DNA of 64,000 nt from Actinokineospora globicatena (GTDB lineage Bacteria; Actinomycetota; Actinomycetes; Mycobacteriales; Pseudonocardiaceae). Both the position numbers and the translations under genes were made by a program. Positions 60,851 through 64,000 of this stretch are shown one piece after another. Within the stretch, counting starts at the first letter, position 1. Each line of letters starts with the position of its first letter. The notes beneath the pieces were generated by a model that did no database searches, was not told where the DNA came from, and saw only the letters and a program-made list of their open reading frames with translations. The stretch covers positions 2,790,001-2,854,000 of the forward strand of contig NZ_JAMTCR010000002.1 of the NCBI RefSeq assembly GCF_024171945.1, read 5' to 3'.

Positions 60851-61615
60851 CTAGACCGGTTGGATATCGGGGTAGACCACGGCGCCGAGCGGGTAGATGT
60901 GGCCGCCGCCGGTGGAGTGCTCGGAGCGGCCCTCGCCGTTGAGCCCGAGGAAGACACCGGTGGTGCGCAGCGCGATGCTCAGGTCGTGCAGCCACACGCT
61001 GGCCACGGCGATGCGGAACTCGCGGAAGCAGAACAGGTACAGGCCGTCGGCGAACTTCCAGACCGTGGACAGGTCGGTGTCGCCGTGCCCGCGCTGGATG
61101 CCCTCCAGGCACTGCCACGTGTAGCGCTGCGAGGACACGTAGACGTGCTCGTAGAGGTGGTTCGGGCTGTACCGGTAGAGGTTGCGCTTGCCGATGAGGT
61201 CGCGCGACGGGCCGGGGGCCTCGCCGGTCGGCTCGCCGCCGTTGGTGGTGCCGGTCCAGAAGGTCTGCTGGACCCGCGGCTGCCCCTCCACGTCCTCGGC
61301 GCCGATCACCGACAGCACGCCGAGCGCGCGGTGGCTGCTGGTGGAGAACACCAGGGTCAGCGACTCGCCCTCGACGCTGGTCAGCGGCAGGTTGACGAAG
61401 TAGACGTCGTCGCGCACCGCCACCGCGTCGTAGGGGTCGCGCACCCCGTTGCAGGTCACGTGCTCGGCGTCCTCGAACCTGAGGTCGAGCACCGGGCCGT
61501 CCTCCAGGGCGATGACGATCTCGCGCCCGGTCAGGTCGGCGTTGGGCAGGCGGTAGGTGGCGATACCGTCGGCGAACTCGTCGTAGGTGCGCCACTCGTC
61601 ATCGGGAGTCGACAT
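60851..61615 (-). CDS. MoaF-like protein 2
   Basis: 254 residues from ATG at 61615. It aligns with the product of 50282-51064 across its length: GEAPGPSRDLIGKRNLYRYS matches GEAPAPTRALIGRR, and LYEHVYVSSQRYTWQCLEG matches YEHVYLSEHWYTWQCL. A C-terminal MoaF segment with TTGVFLGLNGEG follows. It has no signal peptide or catalytic motif that I recognise. It forms a two-gene unit with the NTF2-like gene. The two MoaF paralogues stand at either end of the aromatic-catabolism and uptake region, suggesting related but distinct roles. Confidence 0.82.
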   Translation of the reverse strand: MSTPDDEWRTYDEFADGIATYRLPNADLTGREIVIALEDGPVLDLRFEDAEHVTCNGVRDPYDAVAVRDDVYFVNLPLTSVEGESLTLVFSTSSHRALGVLSVIGAEDVEGQPRVQQTFWTGTTNGGEPTGEAPGPSRDLIGKRNLYRYSPNHLYEHVYVSSQRYTWQCLEGIQRGHGDTDLSTVWKFADGLYLFCFREFRIAVASVWLHDLSIALRTTGVFLGLNGEGRSEHSTGGGHIYPLGAVVYPDIQPV

Positions 61616-61777
61616 GGGCCCATCGTGCGAGCGGTCGCGGGGATCGGCCAGCGCGCGCGCCCCGGTCGAGCGCTGGCGGGCAAGATCTGGTCGCTCCCGG
61701 TCAACTCGCCCCGGTGGCCCACCCGGCCCCTTCGCGTGGCTGTAGCCCCGCGGACAGCCACCGGTTCTGCGGACAGC

Positions 61778-61816
61778 GGAAGGGGCGGGCACCTGCTACC
61801 GGTGCCCGCCCCTTCC
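61778..61816. terminator. Terminator of the M4 peptidase gene
   Basis: A perfect 16-bp stem, GGAAGGGGCGGGCACC (61778-61793) and its complement (61801-61816), has a 7-base loop, 10 bp after the peptidase stop. Confidence 0.85.
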
Positions 61817-61826
61817 TGACCGGGGA

Positions 61827-63911
61827 TCAGCCCAGGGTGAGGGCCAGGTCGTCGAGCACGAAGGACGTCTGCAGCGAGGCGTCCTCGGTGCCGGTGAACT
61901 TCAGCGTGAAGGTCTGGCCCGCGAAGCTCGACAGGTCGACCGTGCGCTGGGTGTAGCCAGCGGCCTTGTTCACGTTGGAGTACGAGGCCACAGTGGACGA
62001 ACCGGCCTGCACGGTCAGCTTGTCGTAGACCGTGGAACCGGTCTCCGCCGTGTCGATGTGCAGGTAGTACGTCAGCGTCGCCTTGCACCCGGCCGGGATG
62101 GTGACCGACTGGGCCACCGAGTCGGTGTGCGCCGCGCCGTAGCCGTTCAGCCACGCCGAGTAGGTGCCGCCGTGCGCGGGCTCGTTCTGGCTCGCGAACT
62201 GGCCGATGACGCCGGAGGTCTGGGTCCAGCCGGTGGCGCCGGACTCGAAGCCCGCGTTGGTCAGCTTCTGGCCGGAGCAGCCGCCGGTGGGCGGCGTGGT
62301 CGTGGTCGGCGGGGTGGTGGTGGTCGGGCTGGTGGGCGGCGTGGTGGTGCCGCCGGTGCAGGTCGGGTCAGCGGACTGCGCCGGGACGCTCACCGCGTCC
62401 CACGCGGCCTTGACGGTGTTGAACTCGGTGCAGCTGCCCGGGTACAGGTTCTTGGCCGCCTGCAGCGTCCAGGTCCGGTACTTGAGGTAGGAGCTGGACG
62501 AGGTCTTCATCAGCATCGCGTTGTACATGATCTTGATGGCGGCCTGGATGCCCAGCCCGGAGATCGAGCTGTTGTTGCAGGTCGGGCTGGTCGGCTTGCC
62601 GCCGCCGGGGTTGTTGCCCTCGGCGAGCAGGTAGAACCAGTGGTTGCCGGGACCGGCCGCGGCGTGCACCTCGCCACCGGGGACGCTGCTGGAGTAGCAG
62701 TTGGCGTTGTTGTTGACCAGCGACGGGTTGTACATGTTGCGGATCGGGCCGCTGCCGACCAGGTTGATCTCCTCGCCGACCAGGTAGTCCGGCGGGTCGT
62801 ACTGGCTGGCCTCGTTGGCGAAGGCCTCGGTGGCCGCGCCGAAGGTGTCGGCGACGAACTCCTGGGTACCCGCCTGCGAGATGCCACCGGGGGTGTGGTC
62901 GTCGACGCCGTGGCCCATCTCGTGGCCGACCACGTCGAGCGAGCTGATCCAGCCGTTGGACTGGTTGTGCCCGATCTGGACCTGGCTGCCGTCGTAGAAG
63001 GCGTTGAGGTCGTCGAGGCCGACCTTGATCGGCCACGCGCCGCCGCTGCCGTCCATGCCGTTGCGGCCCAGCCACTGGGTGAGCATCTTGCGCTCGGTCT
63101 CGGCGGCGAACAGCGCGTCCACGCAGCCGGTCTCCCGGTTGGTGGCCTGGCCGTTGCCCCAGGAGTCCGAGGTCTTGCTGAACGGGCTGGAGGCGCTGAT
63201 GTCCTGGCAGGACAGGTTGGTGGTGTTCGGGTCGCGCATGACGTAGTTGCTGCCCGAGTGCGTGGTGTCGATGGTGACCGGGCCGCTGTAGGCGGAGCTG
63301 CCGCTGCCGTTGGCGACGTGCTCCTGGGTGCGCAGGACCTTGCCGTCGGTGGCGTCGACGTAGACGCTCAACCGGCTCGGCTCGCCCTTGGCGGTGGTGC
63401 CGGTGACGGTCGACTCCCAGGCCAGCCTCGCGGTGCCGAGCGACACCACGACCAGCCTGCTCGCCTCGGTGCCGGTCACGGTCTTGAGCTGGGCGCGCGC
63501 GGTGGTCTCCGCCTGCTCCCTGGTGAGCTTCGCGGTGGTACCGAGGCCCTGGATGGTCTGCTCCTGGGCCACCGAGGTGTACTTCACCGACCCGGCGTTG
63601 TCGGTCACGACCACGAAGTCGCCGCCGACGACCGGCAGGCCCTTGTAGGTGCGGTCGTAGGAGACGTACTGGTTGCTGCCCGCGGAGTACACCTTGCGCT
63701 GGACGAACGTGTCGTCGGCCGAGGCGTGCAGTGCGGCAGGCCGGGACTCGACGAGCGAGGCGGCCGCGTGGGCGGCGGTGTCCTGGGCGACCTGCGCCGA
63801 CTGGGCGGTGCTGGCCTGGGTGTTCGACGTCGCCGCTACGGCGCTGCCGATCACCACCAGACCGGACACCAGCGCCCCGCCGACGGCGAGCAGGCGATGA
63901 CTGGGCTTCAT
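61827..63911 (-). CDS. Secreted M4-family (thermolysin-like) metallopeptidase with C-terminal accessory domain
   Basis: 694 residues from ATG at 63911, with GGAAAGGAG upstream. The signal peptide is MKPSHRLLAVGGALVSGLVV onward, followed by a FTP/PepSY-type propeptide (about 60-210). The catalytic domain has the zinc site GHEMGHGVDDH near residue 330 and the third ligand region QEFVADTFGAATEAFAN near residue 351. A Thr-Pro linker (about 525-550) leads to a C-terminal domain, NAGFESGATGWTQTSG to the end, of the kind that aids secretion or substrate binding. The enzyme is made as a proenzyme, exported and self-processed to degrade extracellular protein. The last 89 bp of the window hold its upstream region. 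It is functionally separate from the neighbouring genes. Confidence 0.94.
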   Translation of the reverse strand: MKPSHRLLAVGGALVSGLVVIGSAVAATSNTQASTAQSAQVAQDTAAHAAASLVESRPAALHASADDTFVQRKVYSAGSNQYVSYDRTYKGLPVVGGDFVVVTDNAGSVKYTSVAQEQTIQGLGTTAKLTREQAETTARAQLKTVTGTEASRLVVVSLGTARLAWESTVTGTTAKGEPSRLSVYVDATDGKVLRTQEHVANGSGSSAYSGPVTIDTTHSGSNYVMRDPNTTNLSCQDISASSPFSKTSDSWGNGQATNRETGCVDALFAAETERKMLTQWLGRNGMDGSGGAWPIKVGLDDLNAFYDGSQVQIGHNQSNGWISSLDVVGHEMGHGVDDHTPGGISQAGTQEFVADTFGAATEAFANEASQYDPPDYLVGEEINLVGSGPIRNMYNPSLVNNNANCYSSSVPGGEVHAAAGPGNHWFYLLAEGNNPGGGKPTSPTCNNSSISGLGIQAAIKIMYNAMLMKTSSSSYLKYRTWTLQAAKNLYPGSCTEFNTVKAAWDAVSVPAQSADPTCTGGTTTPPTSPTTTTPPTTTTPPTGGCSGQKLTNAGFESGATGWTQTSGVIGQFASQNEPAHGGTYSAWLNGYGAAHTDSVAQSVTIPAGCKATLTYYLHIDTAETGSTVYDKLTVQAGSSTVASYSNVNKAAGYTQRTVDLSSFAGQTFTLKFTGTEDASLQTSFVLDDLALTLG

Positions 63912-64000
63912 GGGGGTGTGGCTCCTTTCCCGGCCGCTACCACGCGCACCGGAAAATGCAGGGAATGCGCTTGGCGAGCGCACCTGAATCCGGTCGGCAC

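Overview
The window is GC-rich, tightly packed DNA with many GTG starts and 4-nt GTGA gene overlaps. This is typical of a filamentous actinomycete, and the gene content suits the Pseudonocardiales (Saccharothrix/Actinokineospora/Lentzea-like). The genus is an inference.

Region 1 (1-26.3 kb) is part of a non-ribosomal peptide synthetase (NRPS) cluster. The first gene is cut by the window edge and reads (C)-T-E-C-A-T. The second encodes a 6,322-residue protein reading C-A-T-E / C-A-T / C-A-T-E / C-A-T / C-A-T-E. They are followed by an MFS exporter and a translationally coupled MbtH-like protein. The residues at the specificity positions suggest ...D-X, L-Ser, D-cationic, L-cationic, D-cationic, L-aromatic/hydrophobic, D-aromatic/hydrophobic. 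One module has no adenylation domain. The line ends in an epimerization domain with no thioesterase, so further genes must lie outside the window. The gap after the NRPS holds a DnaA-box pair, a nested inverted-repeat element and four 27-bp tandem repeats.

Region 2 (26.3-34.4 kb) holds a leftward sugar ABC transporter operon (binding protein, two permeases, LacI regulator) behind a CebR-type operator. Reading rightward are a PGM1-like ATP-grasp ligase and a YbdK-type carboxylate-amine ligase, then a decayed S33 peptidase gene and a small YchJ-like protein.

Region 3 (34.4-42.1 kb) looks like a signalling or conflict island. It has a TIR-NTPase-repeat protein, an XRE-NB-ARC-TPR protein, and a SEFIR protein ending in a RHIM-like amyloid-type motif. 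It also has two paralogues of an unrecognised family (here 'P family'), each divergent from a tiny membrane-peptide ORF. Shared repeat elements lie in the divergent gaps.

Region 4 (42.1-61.6 kb) is mainly catabolic. It has a GMC oxidoreductase, an ABC-F protein, a LysR regulator, and a flavin hydroxylase followed by a fused maleylacetate reductase/hydroxyquinol dioxygenase. These suggest a route from a phenol through hydroxyquinol to 3-oxoadipate. Two MoaF-like proteins, an SDR, a complete branched-chain-type ABC uptake system with fused permease-ATPase, and an NTF2-like protein accompany it. A second NLR-type operon (small protein, DUF6879 protein, NB-ARC-TPR protein with an N-terminal amyloid-like motif, frameshifted small gene) sits between the SDR and the transporter.

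Region 5 (61.8-63.9 kb) is a secreted M4 metallopeptidase. No tRNA, rRNA, CRISPR array or intact transposase was recognised by eye.
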